A stretch of 64,000 bases of DNA from NCBI GenBank assembly GCA_028719205.1, contig JAQUKH010000009.1, positions 11,082 through 75,081 on the forward strand. The letters run 5' to 3'. Of the stretch, positions 17,192-25,877 are shown piece by piece. This DNA comes from a bacterium (GTDB taxonomy: Bacteria > JACRDZ01 > JAQUKH01). The translations under genes were made by a program, and so were the position numbers. Every line of letters begins with the position of its first letter. Position 1 is the first letter of the stretch. A model generated the notes under the pieces. That model searched no databases. It saw nothing but the letters and a program-made list of their open reading frames with translations, and was not told where the DNA came from.

Positions 17192-20100
17192 ATGGTCAAA
17201 ATAACAATAGATGGTAAAGAGGTTCTTGTTCCTGAAAATATAAATATTTTAGAGGCCGCGCAGCAGGCCGGTATTTATATACCTAAATTATGTTTTCATA
17301 GCAAACTAAGCCGGTACGGGGCCTGCAGGGTCTGTCTGGTTAAGATAGAAGGGGTTCCAAAATTATCGGCCGCTTGCGCTGTTATGTGTACGGAAGGAAT
17401 GATCATAACTACTGATACCCCTGAGATAAATAAACTTAGAAAAACTGTAGTTGAACTTATGCTTTTGTATCATCCTCTGGATTGCCTGGTTTGCGATAAG
17501 GGCGGGGAGTGTGAGCTTCAGACTCTGACATTCAAGCTGGGAGTTACGGAAGACCGGTTCAAAATGCATTTCCAGAAATATGAGAGAATTGATGTTAATC
17601 ATCTTATCGCGCGGGATATGAAAAAATGTATTCTTTGCGGTAAATGTGTCAGGGTTTGTGATGAGATCCGCGGGAGGGGTGCGATCGGTTACACTTATCG
17701 CGGTTTTAATACCCGTGTAGATTTTCCATTCGGCCGTGTTTCGAATTGTGAGGTTTGCGGGCAGTGCCTTGCGGTCTGTCCTGTCGGAGCTTTGGCACCG
17801 CGATTTTCTGAATATGAAGCAAGGCCGTGGGAAATGAAACAGGTGAAAAGCATATGCCCTTATTGCGGATGCGGCTGTACGGTTATTTTAGATACTAAAG
17901 AAAATAAGATTGTAAGGATCTCTTCTAAAGAAGGGCTTGGTGTTAATGACGGGAAGGTATGCGCGAAGGGCAGATTCGGGTATGATTTTGTAAATAATAA
18001 GTTCAGGTTAAAATATCCCCTGGCAAAAAAAGACGGGATGTTTGTTCCTGTGACATGGGATGAAGCATTAGATTTAATTGCCAATAATTTTAAGGAAATA
18101 ACAGAAAAATACGGCAGTGATAAAATTGGCGGCATTGGATCAAACCGGGTTACAAATGAAGAAAGTTATTTATTCCAGAAATTCATGCGGGCAGTCTTAA
18201 AGACAAATAACGTAGACAGCCAGATAAGAATCGAACACGCGGCTTCTTTCAAGGCATTAACTGATAGTTTTGGGTATGGAGCGGCTACTAATACCATACC
18301 GGAGATAGAAAATACAAAGGTTATTTTATTAATAGGAACAGATACTACTGAGACTATGCCTATTATTGGATTAGCAATTAAAAAAGCCATTAGAGCGAAC
18401 AAGGCAAAATTAATTGTTATTAACAGCCGCGAGATCGACCTGACAAAGTTTTCAGAAATGTGGTTTCAGGTAAAACCCGGGATAGAGCTTTTACTGCTTT
18501 CAGCCATGTTAAAGATAATAATTGATGAGAAACTTTATAACGTGTCTTTTGTGGAAAAACGGACAGAAGATTTTGAAAAGGTAAAAATTAAACTCGAAAA
18601 ATTATCCCTGGATAATGTGCAAAATGTAGCGGGGATCAGCAAGGAAAAAATTCAGGAGGCGGCAAGGCTTTACGCGGGCGCGGAAAGCGCGATGGTGATT
18701 TTCGGCCTTGAATTTGTTTTGCAGGAAAGAGCAGTTGATAACGTTTACACGCTGGTCAATCTGGTACTTGCATGCGGCCATATAGGTAAAGAAAATAACG
18801 GGATCATTCCCCTGCGCCAGACAAATAACGGCCAGGGAACTACAGATATGGGTGTTCTCCCGGATTATCTTCCCGGATATCAGTCAATATATTCTTCTTC
18901 AGTAAAAAATGATTTTGAAAAAAAGTGGAATACAAAACTTCCGGTTAATGTCGGTTTGACTGCCACAGAGATGATCCAGGCTATTCCTGAAGGGAAAATA
19001 AAGGGAATGTATATTGTCGGCTGTAATCCCGCGGTCTCCCATCCAAACGCGATACAAGTGGAAGAAAATTTAAAATCACTGGATTTTCTTGTTGTGCAGG
19101 ATATATTTCTTTCTGAAACAGCAAAGCTTGCGGATGTTGTTCTGCCCGCGGTAAGTTTCGCGGAAAAGGAAGGGACATTTACTAATACTGAGCGCAGGGT
19201 CCAGAAAATAAATAAGGCTATAAAATCTTCCGCTGAAACCAGGCCGGATTGGAAAATAATCGTAAATCTGGCTATGAAGTTCGGATATGTAATGGAATAT
19301 CTTTCAATAGAAGAAATATTCCAGGAAATGACAAGCCTGGTTCCTATTTATAGAGGAATAACCTATTCAAGGCTTGAAGAAAAAGAACCTATATACTGGC
19401 CATGTGTTTCTCTGGAAGATAAAGGCACGAAAATTTTATATCTGGACAGTTTTGAACGTGGAAAAGCAAAGTTTCATCCTGTTGAATATAAATATTCTAC
19501 TTCACAGCCGACATTGCATTTTCCTTACCGTATTATCACTAACGGTACCTTATTCCATCATAGAAGCGGGGTTATGACCAGAAGGTCAAAAGGAATGAGT
19601 TTTGTTGAGGAAGAGCCGAAATTATGTGTGCATCCTAATGACGCAAAGAAATTAGAGATAGAAGATAATTCGATAGTCAGGGTGGCAAGCAAGCAGGGCG
19701 AGATAGAAACTAAGGTTTTTGTTACAAATAAAGTTATGGAAGGAATGCTATTCCTGCCTTTGCACGCGAATTGGAATTCCTGTTTTAATATGCTTACTAA
19801 ATCGACGCTGGATCCTTCATCAAAGTCTCCTAATATGGAAGAAACCTTTGTGGATGTTATTCCTGTTACCAGAAAAAAAGAAATGGTGACTTTGAGCGTT
19901 AATGATAAAGAAATTACCGTTGAGCAAGGTACTACAATTCTGGAAGCCGCGAAAAAACTTGATATTTATATTCCAACACTTTGTTATCACAGTAAAATGT
20001 CTCCATTTGGCGCGTGCAGGCTTTGCCTTGTTGAGATCGAGGGAACAAATAAATTATTAGCCTCATGTATTACGCCTGTGTTAAATAACATGAAAGTTAA

Positions 20101-22558
20101 AACTGAGACGGATCCCGTGCGAAAGCTCCGGAAGATGATACTGGAACTTCTTTTAGCGAAACACCCTGTGGATTGTTTGGTTTGTGACAAAGGCGGGGAG
20201 TGTGATCTGCAGAAGCTTTCTTTTCTGTATGGTCCTGAAAGGAACCGTTTTGGCGCGCAGACACAGGAAAGTGTAACGGACGATACAAGAACATTAGTTG
20301 AACGGGATATGAGCAAATGTATTTTATGCAAGAAATGTGTCCGTGCGTGCAGTGAGATGCAGGGTGTAAATGCGATCGCGTTTTCACGAAGGGGTTTTAA
20401 GACAGAGATGGGGACGTTTTTCGGCAGGGGATTGGATTGTGAATTTTGCGGCAGATGTGTTTCTGTCTGTCCGACAGGGGCGTTAGCCAATAAGTTATCA
20501 AAACACGCCGCGCGGCCCTGGGAGATGAAAGAGTTTTCTACAATATGTTCCTACTGCGGGTGCGGGTGCAGTATGGTGTTAAATATAAAGGATAACAAGA
20601 TCGTCAAGGTTACCGCTAAAGAAGGGGCAGGTATAAATAACGGAAATTTGTGCGTGAAAGGCAGATATGGTTATACCTATGTAAATGATCCGGAAAGACT
20701 GACTACGCCTTTAATTAAAAGAAGCGGGAAATTTATGCGCGCTTCATGGGAAGAGGCGATTAAATTAATAGCCTCTAAGTTTAAAACGATAAAGGAACAG
20801 GCTGGGCCGGATTCAATTATGGGATTGGGTTCGGCATATTGCACTAATGAAGATAATTATTTGTTCCAGAAATTTATGCGGGCAGCAATTGGGACCAATA
20901 ATGTTGACACAGCTTGTTTCCATTATGAACACGCGGCTTCATTAAAGGTTCTTACACAGGTGTTTGGCAGCGGTTCAATGACTAATTCTTTTAATGAAAT
21001 TGCGAATGCCAAATCGATCCTTGTTATCGGAACGGATATTACAGAAACTCATCCTACATTCGCGTTAGAGGTTAAACGTGCGGTAAGAGAAAATAACGCG
21101 AATTTAATTGTTATCGATCCGAGACGCATAAAACTTACAAATATCGCCAAATTATGGCTTCGCCCGAATTATGGAACAGATGTGGCATTAATTAACGGTA
21201 TTATTAATATTATTATCAGTCAGGGATTGCTGGACCAGAATTTTATTGAGAACCGGACGGAAGGATTCGAGGAATTACAGGAGACTATCAGGGAATATAC
21301 ACCGGAATTTGTTTCTAAAATTACCGGTGTCGCGAAAGAAGATATTGTTAAGGCCGCGGAACTGTTTACTTCAAGCAGAAATGGCGCGGTTCTTTATGGA
21401 ATGGGCGCGACACAGCATACGTCAGGATTGCAAAATGTAGCCGCGTTAACCAATTTGATATTATTGACCGGTAATGTCGGCCGGCCGAATGTCGGGCTTT
21501 ATCCGCTTCGCGGGCAAAGCAACAGCCAGGGCTCCTGCGATATGGGAAGCATTTCTGATTTTCTTCCCGGATACCAGAAAATGAGTGATCTCGCGATGAT
21601 CAAAAAGTTTGAGAAGGCATGGAAGATTACTTTGCCTATGTGGCCCGGATTCAACCTGCCGGAAGCAGTTTCAGCTATGGAGATAGGAAAGGTAAAAGCC
21701 CTTTATATTATGGCAGGCAATTTGAAGATGAGTTATCCTAATTCCCGCCAGATCGAGGAGAGCTTAAAAAAACTGGAATTTTTGGTAGTTCAGGATATGT
21801 TCTTAACAGAGACCGGAAAAATGGCGGATGTAATTTTACCCTCCTGCAGTTTCGCGGAAATAGACGGGACGTTCACTAATATGGAAAGAAGGGTACAGTT
21901 GTTAAGAAAGGCATTGCCTCCGGTTGGAGAAAGCAAGCCGAACTGGAGAATTATTTCCAATTTATCAAAGGCAATGGGTTATGATATGAATTACAGCAAT
22001 TCATCTGAAATAATGGATGAGATCAATCAATTAGTGCCGATATACGGTGGTATTACGCATAAACGTTTAAATAGCCATGGGTTACAATGGCCTTGTCCGG
22101 ATAAAAATCATCCAGGTTTGCAATATTTGTATAAACAAGGTTTTCCCAGTGGAAAGGCAAAATTTATTGTGGAACGGTACATACCTATGGCTGAAAAGCC
22201 GGATAGAGAATATCCGTTTTTGTTATCAACCGGAAAATCGCTTTTTCATTATCATACAGGGGTTATGACCCAAAGGTCTCAAGGGATCATGGATGTTTGT
22301 CCTGAGGGTTTTATGGAGATAAATCCAAAAGATGCGGATATATTGAATTTGAAGGATAAAGATAAAGTTCGTGTAAAATCCAGAAGAGGGGAACTTACTG
22401 TAAAAATTATCATAACTGATAAAACACCGGATGGCGTTGTTTTCCTTCCTATGCATTTTAAAGAAATTCCGGTTAATGTTTTAACAAACGCTGCATTAGA
22501 CCCTTATTCTCATGTGCCGGAGTTTAAATCTTGTGCGGTAAAAGTAGAAAAAATTTAA
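17192..22558 (+). CDS. Tandem NuoG-NuoG (formate-dehydrogenase-like) fusion protein
   Basis: A 1788-residue protein made of two complete, homologous halves (1 to about 897 and about 898-1788). Each half has a [2Fe-2S] domain (Cys34/45/48/62; Cys931/942/945/959), an HxxxCxxCxxxxxC cluster (His94, Cys98/101/107; His991, Cys995/998/1004), an 8Fe ferredoxin pair (Cys146-196 in half 1), a molybdopterin-type [4Fe-4S] motif (CPYCGCGC with Cys257; CSYCGCGC in half 2), the molybdopterin oxidoreductase fold and a dinucleotide-binding C-terminal domain. In formate dehydrogenase the metal ligand is Cys or Sec before His. Here it is Glu in both halves (Glu348-His349; Glu1246-His1247), while the active-site Arg is kept (Arg542; Arg1440). 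I infer a NuoG role in electron transfer without formate oxidation. No stop or frameshift separates the halves, although an in-frame ATG codes residue 898. Confidence 0.9.
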   Translation: MVKITIDGKEVLVPENINILEAAQQAGIYIPKLCFHSKLSRYGACRVCLVKIEGVPKLSAACAVMCTEGMIITTDTPEINKLRKTVVELMLLYHPLDCLVCDKGGECELQTLTFKLGVTEDRFKMHFQKYERIDVNHLIARDMKKCILCGKCVRVCDEIRGRGAIGYTYRGFNTRVDFPFGRVSNCEVCGQCLAVCPVGALAPRFSEYEARPWEMKQVKSICPYCGCGCTVILDTKENKIVRISSKEGLGVNDGKVCAKGRFGYDFVNNKFRLKYPLAKKDGMFVPVTWDEALDLIANNFKEITEKYGSDKIGGIGSNRVTNEESYLFQKFMRAVLKTNNVDSQIRIEHAASFKALTDSFGYGAATNTIPEIENTKVILLIGTDTTETMPIIGLAIKKAIRANKAKLIVINSREIDLTKFSEMWFQVKPGIELLLLSAMLKIIIDEKLYNVSFVEKRTEDFEKVKIKLEKLSLDNVQNVAGISKEKIQEAARLYAGAESAMVIFGLEFVLQERAVDNVYTLVNLVLACGHIGKENNGIIPLRQTNNGQGTTDMGVLPDYLPGYQSIYSSSVKNDFEKKWNTKLPVNVGLTATEMIQAIPEGKIKGMYIVGCNPAVSHPNAIQVEENLKSLDFLVVQDIFLSETAKLADVVLPAVSFAEKEGTFTNTERRVQKINKAIKSSAETRPDWKIIVNLAMKFGYVMEYLSIEEIFQEMTSLVPIYRGITYSRLEEKEPIYWPCVSLEDKGTKILYLDSFERGKAKFHPVEYKYSTSQPTLHFPYRIITNGTLFHHRSGVMTRRSKGMSFVEEEPKLCVHPNDAKKLEIEDNSIVRVASKQGEIETKVFVTNKVMEGMLFLPLHANWNSCFNMLTKSTLDPSSKSPNMEETFVDVIPVTRKKEMVTLSVNDKEITVEQGTTILEAAKKLDIYIPTLCYHSKMSPFGACRLCLVEIEGTNKLLASCITPVLNNMKVKTETDPVRKLRKMILELLLAKHPVDCLVCDKGGECDLQKLSFLYGPERNRFGAQTQESVTDDTRTLVERDMSKCILCKKCVRACSEMQGVNAIAFSRRGFKTEMGTFFGRGLDCEFCGRCVSVCPTGALANKLSKHAARPWEMKEFSTICSYCGCGCSMVLNIKDNKIVKVTAKEGAGINNGNLCVKGRYGYTYVNDPERLTTPLIKRSGKFMRASWEEAIKLIASKFKTIKEQAGPDSIMGLGSAYCTNEDNYLFQKFMRAAIGTNNVDTACFHYEHAASLKVLTQVFGSGSMTNSFNEIANAKSILVIGTDITETHPTFALEVKRAVRENNANLIVIDPRRIKLTNIAKLWLRPNYGTDVALINGIINIIISQGLLDQNFIENRTEGFEELQETIREYTPEFVSKITGVAKEDIVKAAELFTSSRNGAVLYGMGATQHTSGLQNVAALTNLILLTGNVGRPNVGLYPLRGQSNSQGSCDMGSISDFLPGYQKMSDLAMIKKFEKAWKITLPMWPGFNLPEAVSAMEIGKVKALYIMAGNLKMSYPNSRQIEESLKKLEFLVVQDMFLTETGKMADVILPSCSFAEIDGTFTNMERRVQLLRKALPPVGESKPNWRIISNLSKAMGYDMNYSNSSEIMDEINQLVPIYGGITHKRLNSHGLQWPCPDKNHPGLQYLYKQGFPSGKAKFIVERYIPMAEKPDREYPFLLSTGKSLFHYHTGVMTQRSQGIMDVCPEGFMEINPKDADILNLKDKDKVRVKSRRGELTVKIIITDKTPDGVVFLPMHFKEIPVNVLTNAALDPYSHVPEFKSCAVKVEKI

Positions 22559-22574
22559 AAGTGAGGTGACTAAA

Positions 22575-23045
22575 ATGACAGATGTAAAATTCATCAAGAA
22601 TATTTCGATTTTTAAAGATCTGGATGATGAAGAAGTAAAAAAAATCGCGGGCATCGCTACTGAAAAAACATATCCCGCTAAAACAGTTATTTTTACTGAG
22701 GGACAGACAGGCGCGAAATTGTACATTGTTAAACAGGGGAGTGTTAGAATAACTAAGGTAATCCGGGAAGGGGAAAAACAGATTTTGGATATAATCGAAG
22801 AAGGGGAATATTTCGGAAAGATGTCTTTCATTGATGGCGGGGAACATTCAGCTACAGTCGAAACTGTTAAAGAATCTACATTAATATGTATTGAAAAAGC
22901 AGACTTTGAAAAATTGGCTCAGGATGATCCAGCCGGTGGTTTCAGAATAATGAAAGCATTGTCGGTTGTTACTATCGAGATATTGCGGGAAATGAATGAT
23001 AAGTTTGTTGAGTTAGTAAATTATATGTGGGGTGGAAGGAGATAG
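22575..23045 (+). CDS. Cyclic nucleotide-binding-domain protein (first copy)
   Basis: A 156-residue stand-alone cNMP-binding fold with no DNA-binding helix-turn-helix, so it is not a CRP-type transcription factor. The beta-roll is seen at about 35-130 (PAKTVIFTEGQTGAKLYIV, then the cassette region YFGKMSFIDGGEHSATVET). In the phosphate-binding cassette the usual Glu is Lys and the usual Arg is His, so ordinary cAMP binding is doubtful. The ATG at 22575 is preferred to a GTG at 22566 because GAGGTG lies at the right distance. It sits between the NuoG fusion and nuoE2, which suggests a regulatory or structural partner of the enzyme. Confidence 0.85.
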   Translation: MTDVKFIKNISIFKDLDDEEVKKIAGIATEKTYPAKTVIFTEGQTGAKLYIVKQGSVRITKVIREGEKQILDIIEEGEYFGKMSFIDGGEHSATVETVKESTLICIEKADFEKLAQDDPAGGFRIMKALSVVTIEILREMNDKFVELVNYMWGGRR

Positions 23046-23057
23046 GAGCGAAAAAAT

Positions 23058-23567
23058 ATGGTTATAGAATATGTTGCGGCTAAACAAACGAGTTTTGATA
23101 CAACCAAAGCGTTAGAGATAATAAAACAGTATAAAGGTAAACGTGGGTCATTAATTTCAGTTCTGCAAAGGATCCAGGATGCCTATGGATTTTTGCCTGA
23201 GCCGATATTGGACCTGGTTGCTGAAGGCTTGAATGTTTATCTGACAGATGTATATGGGGTAGTAACTTTTTATTCACAATTTTATTTGACGCCTCGGGGT
23301 AAAAACGTTATAAGGATTTGTCGCGGGACGGCATGCCATGTAAAGGGATCAGACAGAATTATGGAGAAATTGCTTGAAAAACTGGAAGTTAAGCCCGGGG
23401 AGATGACAAGAGACGGGAATTTTACCATAGAAGAGGTTGCGTGCCTTGGCGCGTGCGGTATGGCGCCTGTTATGGTAATTAATAAAGATACATTTGGAGA
23501 GGTTACCACTGCTAAATCTTTAGAGATTGTTGAAAGCCACAGTGTTAACAAGGGAGAGAAAAAATGA
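23058..23567 (+). CDS. NuoE/HydC-like [2Fe-2S] subunit (second copy)
   Basis: A 169-residue thioredoxin-fold [2Fe-2S] protein homologous to NuoE and to the small subunit of electron-bifurcating hydrogenases and dehydrogenases. Ligands: Cys-x4-Cys in CRGTACHVKG and Cys-x3-Cys in CLGACGMAPVMV. It is paired with a long NuoF-like gene, overlapping it by ATGA, as in hydC-hydB pairs. No hydrogenase catalytic subunit is encoded in this window, so the partner is more likely the complex I cluster. Confidence 0.9.
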   Translation: MVIEYVAAKQTSFDTTKALEIIKQYKGKRGSLISVLQRIQDAYGFLPEPILDLVAEGLNVYLTDVYGVVTFYSQFYLTPRGKNVIRICRGTACHVKGSDRIMEKLLEKLEVKPGEMTRDGNFTIEEVACLGACGMAPVMVINKDTFGEVTTAKSLEIVESHSVNKGEKK

Positions 23568-25363
23568 ATCTGGATGAAGAGATAAAAGATGATAGAGTTC
23601 AGATATTAGTTTGTCTTGGAACAGGCGGACAAGCCGCGGGCGGAGACGCGGTTATTCATAAATTTGAAGAAGAAGTAAAAAAACACCACATTGACGCGGT
23701 GGTACAAAAGCCGTGTGTTGTAAGTAAGTCAGGATGCCGCGGTCTTTGCGCGAAGGATCTGTTGGTTGATATAATTATGCCTGGAAAAGGCCAGCATACA
23801 TATATGAAAGTTACTAAAGAAATGGTTGTAAGGATCGTTGAGGAAGATATCCTGCAGGGAAATCCGATCCAGGAATGGCTGGTAACGGATGATTACCATA
23901 AATTTTATGATACTCAGGTACGTAATATATTAAGCAGGTGCGGCAAAATTGACCCTGAAAATATTGATGAATATATTTCTCATGGCGGATATAAGGCATT
24001 AAGAAAAGTATTATTTGAGATGACTCCTGATGAAGTAATTGAGGTAATAACAAATTCTAAATTAAGAGGCCGCGGAGGAGCCGGTTTTCCTACCGGAATG
24101 AAATGGAGTTTCGCGAAGATGGCCCAGGCCGAGCATAAATATGTTGTTGTTAACGCGGATGAAGGAGATCCGGGCGCGTTCATGGATAGGAGCGTTTTAG
24201 AGGGTGATCCGCATTCAGTAATTGAAGGATTGATAATTGCCGCATACACTATGGGCGCTACTCATGGTTATTTTTACGCGCGGGCGGAATATCCTTTAGC
24301 TATAAAAAGGCTGGGGATCGCTCTTGAACAGGCAAGAGAAAAAAATTTATTAGGGAAAAATATCCTTGGCAAAGATTTTAATTTTGATATTGAAATTAAA
24401 GAAGGCGCCGGCGCGTTTGTCTGCGGCGAGGAAACCGCATTGATGGAATCAATTGAAGGGAAAAGAGGTATGCCGAGGATCCGGCCTCCTTTTCCGGCAC
24501 GCAAGGGGTTATGGGAATCTCCTACAAACATTAATAATGTCAAAACCTATGCCAATATTCCTCTTATAATTAACAAAGGCGCGGAATGGTATCTTAATTT
24601 AGGGACAAAAAAAAGCCCGGGAACCGCGATCTTCGCGCTTACAGGGAAGATCAAAAATACCGGATTGGTAGAAGTCCCGATGGGTATGACATTACGGGCA
24701 ATTATTTTTGATATATGCGGCGGTATGAGCGGGAAGAACCGAAAGTTTAAGGCTGCGCAGTTGGGCGGGCCTTCAGGCGGATGCCTTCCTGAGTCTCTTT
24801 TAGATACGCCTATTGATTTTGATTCATTAACTGCTGCCGGCGCTATGATGGGTTCCGGAGGTATTGTAGTTATGGATGATACTACATGCATGGTTGACAT
24901 GGCGAGATTTTTCTTACAGTTCACGCAGAATGAGTCATGTGGTAAATGCACTCCCTGCAGGATAGGAACCCGCGCCATGCTTGAGATCCTTACAAGAATA
25001 ACGGAGGGCAGAGGCCAGCCGAATGATATGGATTTACTCGCGGATATGGCCGGTGATATAAAAATGGCGTCACTTTGCGGTTTAGGACAGACCGCGCCAA
25101 ATCCGGTACTCAGCACCCTCAGGTATTTCCGTGATGAATATGAGGCTCACATTATAGAAAAGCGATGTCCGGCAAGTTCATGTGTTAACCTGCTGAAATT
25201 TGAAGTTAATCCGAAACTTTGCAAAATGTGCGGTATTTGTATGAAAAATTGTCCGACCCAGGCAGTTATCTGGGAAAAGAAAACTGTCGCGAGAATAGAT
25301 AAACCTAAATGTATAAAATGCAGAACCTGCATAGATGTTTGTCCGTTCAGGGCAATAGGATAA
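23564..25363 (+). CDS. Long NuoF/HydB-like flavoprotein subunit (second copy)
   Basis: 599 residues with three parts. An N-terminal thioredoxin-like domain (about 1-115) has Cys in LVCLGTGGQAAGG and in KSGCRGLCAKD. The NuoF core (about 130-520) has LRGRGGAGFPTGMKWSF, NADEGDPGAFMDR, GAGAFVCGEETALMES and the cluster motif ESCGKCTPCRIG. A C-terminal 8Fe ferredoxin domain (about 545-599) has CKMCGICMKNC and CIKCRTCIDVC. This layout is that of the flavin subunit of electron-bifurcating enzymes (HydB/HndC type) rather than plain NuoF. Here it lies inside a complex I operon, so it may be a second NADH- or ferredoxin-linked input module. Confidence 0.91.
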   Translation: MNLDEEIKDDRVQILVCLGTGGQAAGGDAVIHKFEEEVKKHHIDAVVQKPCVVSKSGCRGLCAKDLLVDIIMPGKGQHTYMKVTKEMVVRIVEEDILQGNPIQEWLVTDDYHKFYDTQVRNILSRCGKIDPENIDEYISHGGYKALRKVLFEMTPDEVIEVITNSKLRGRGGAGFPTGMKWSFAKMAQAEHKYVVVNADEGDPGAFMDRSVLEGDPHSVIEGLIIAAYTMGATHGYFYARAEYPLAIKRLGIALEQAREKNLLGKNILGKDFNFDIEIKEGAGAFVCGEETALMESIEGKRGMPRIRPPFPARKGLWESPTNINNVKTYANIPLIINKGAEWYLNLGTKKSPGTAIFALTGKIKNTGLVEVPMGMTLRAIIFDICGGMSGKNRKFKAAQLGGPSGGCLPESLLDTPIDFDSLTAAGAMMGSGGIVVMDDTTCMVDMARFFLQFTQNESCGKCTPCRIGTRAMLEILTRITEGRGQPNDMDLLADMAGDIKMASLCGLGQTAPNPVLSTLRYFRDEYEAHIIEKRCPASSCVNLLKFEVNPKLCKMCGICMKNCPTQAVIWEKKTVARIDKPKCIKCRTCIDVCPFRAIG

Positions 25364-25398
25364 AAAATATAAAATAGATAGGATGAAAGGAGAAAACC

Positions 25399-25875
25399 AT
25401 GGTAGATAAAGCGGTGTTAAAAAATATTCCACTTTTTAAAAATTTGGATAATAAAGAATTGGATGTAATTGCCAAGATCGTTAAAGAGGAGGCTTACCCT
25501 TCAGAAGAGATAATTTTTAGCGAGAATATGCAGGGCGGCAGGTTATTTATTATAAAAAAGGGAACGGTTAAGATAAGTAAGACCCTAAGGGAAGGCGAGA
25601 GGCAAAATCTGAATATACTTAAGGAAAATGAGTTTTTTGGAGAATGTTCTTTTATTGATTCCAGGCCGCATTCAGCTACGGCGGAGACCTTAAAAAATAC
25701 CGATTTATTTATTATAGAAAAATCAGATTTTGATAAATTAGAAGAAACTAATCCTATGTGCGGCTATAAAGTTTTAAGGACTCTGACTTTAACCATTAAT
25801 GGTATTCTCCGGCAAATGGATGAAAAATTTATTGATATGGTTAAATATGTTTGGGAATACGGAAGCAAATCTTAG
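25399..25875 (+). CDS. Cyclic nucleotide-binding-domain protein (second copy)
   Basis: 158 residues, clearly a paralogue of the protein at 22,575: both begin with a KNI-P/S-LFK-NLD-like segment, share IREGE/LREGE-x-Q in the middle and end in MWGGRR-like or VWEYGSKS tails. It has a single beta-roll domain and no helix-turn-helix. The cassette FGECSFIDSRPHSATAET keeps the Glu but has His where the cAMP-binding Arg normally is. It follows the second NuoE/NuoF pair exactly as the first copy follows the NuoG fusion, so each input module has one cNMP-fold partner. AAAGGAG precedes the ATG. Confidence 0.85.
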   Translation: MVDKAVLKNIPLFKNLDNKELDVIAKIVKEEAYPSEEIIFSENMQGGRLFIIKKGTVKISKTLREGERQNLNILKENEFFGECSFIDSRPHSATAETLKNTDLFIIEKSDFDKLEETNPMCGYKVLRTLTLTINGILRQMDEKFIDMVKYVWEYGSKS

Positions 25876-25877
25876 TT

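Noticed and set aside
19870-19890. Separate gene starting at the in-frame ATG at 19,883 (second NuoG unit)
   Set aside because: The frame is continuous across the join, there is no stop codon and no ribosome site at a proper distance, so a single fused protein is the simplest reading. An internal translation start cannot be excluded.
19987-20490. Minus-strand open frame of 167 codons opposite the NuoG fusion
   Set aside because: It mirrors the Cys-rich, conserved second [2Fe-2S] and ferredoxin region on the plus strand and shows no protein-like composition.
18230-20930. Selenocysteine (UGA) at the formate-dehydrogenase ligand position
   Set aside because: Both codons are GAA (Glu), and no in-frame UGA or SECIS-like hairpin is needed to read the gene.
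24547-25116. Minus-strand open frame of 189 codons opposite the second nuoF
   Set aside because: It lies wholly opposite a well-recognised gene, has no ribosome site or recognisable domain, and is explained by the codon pattern of the plus-strand gene.
23058-25363. Electron-bifurcating [FeFe]-hydrogenase operon
   Set aside because: The HydC/HydB-like pair is present, but no catalytic HydA with H-cluster motifs is encoded anywhere in the window.
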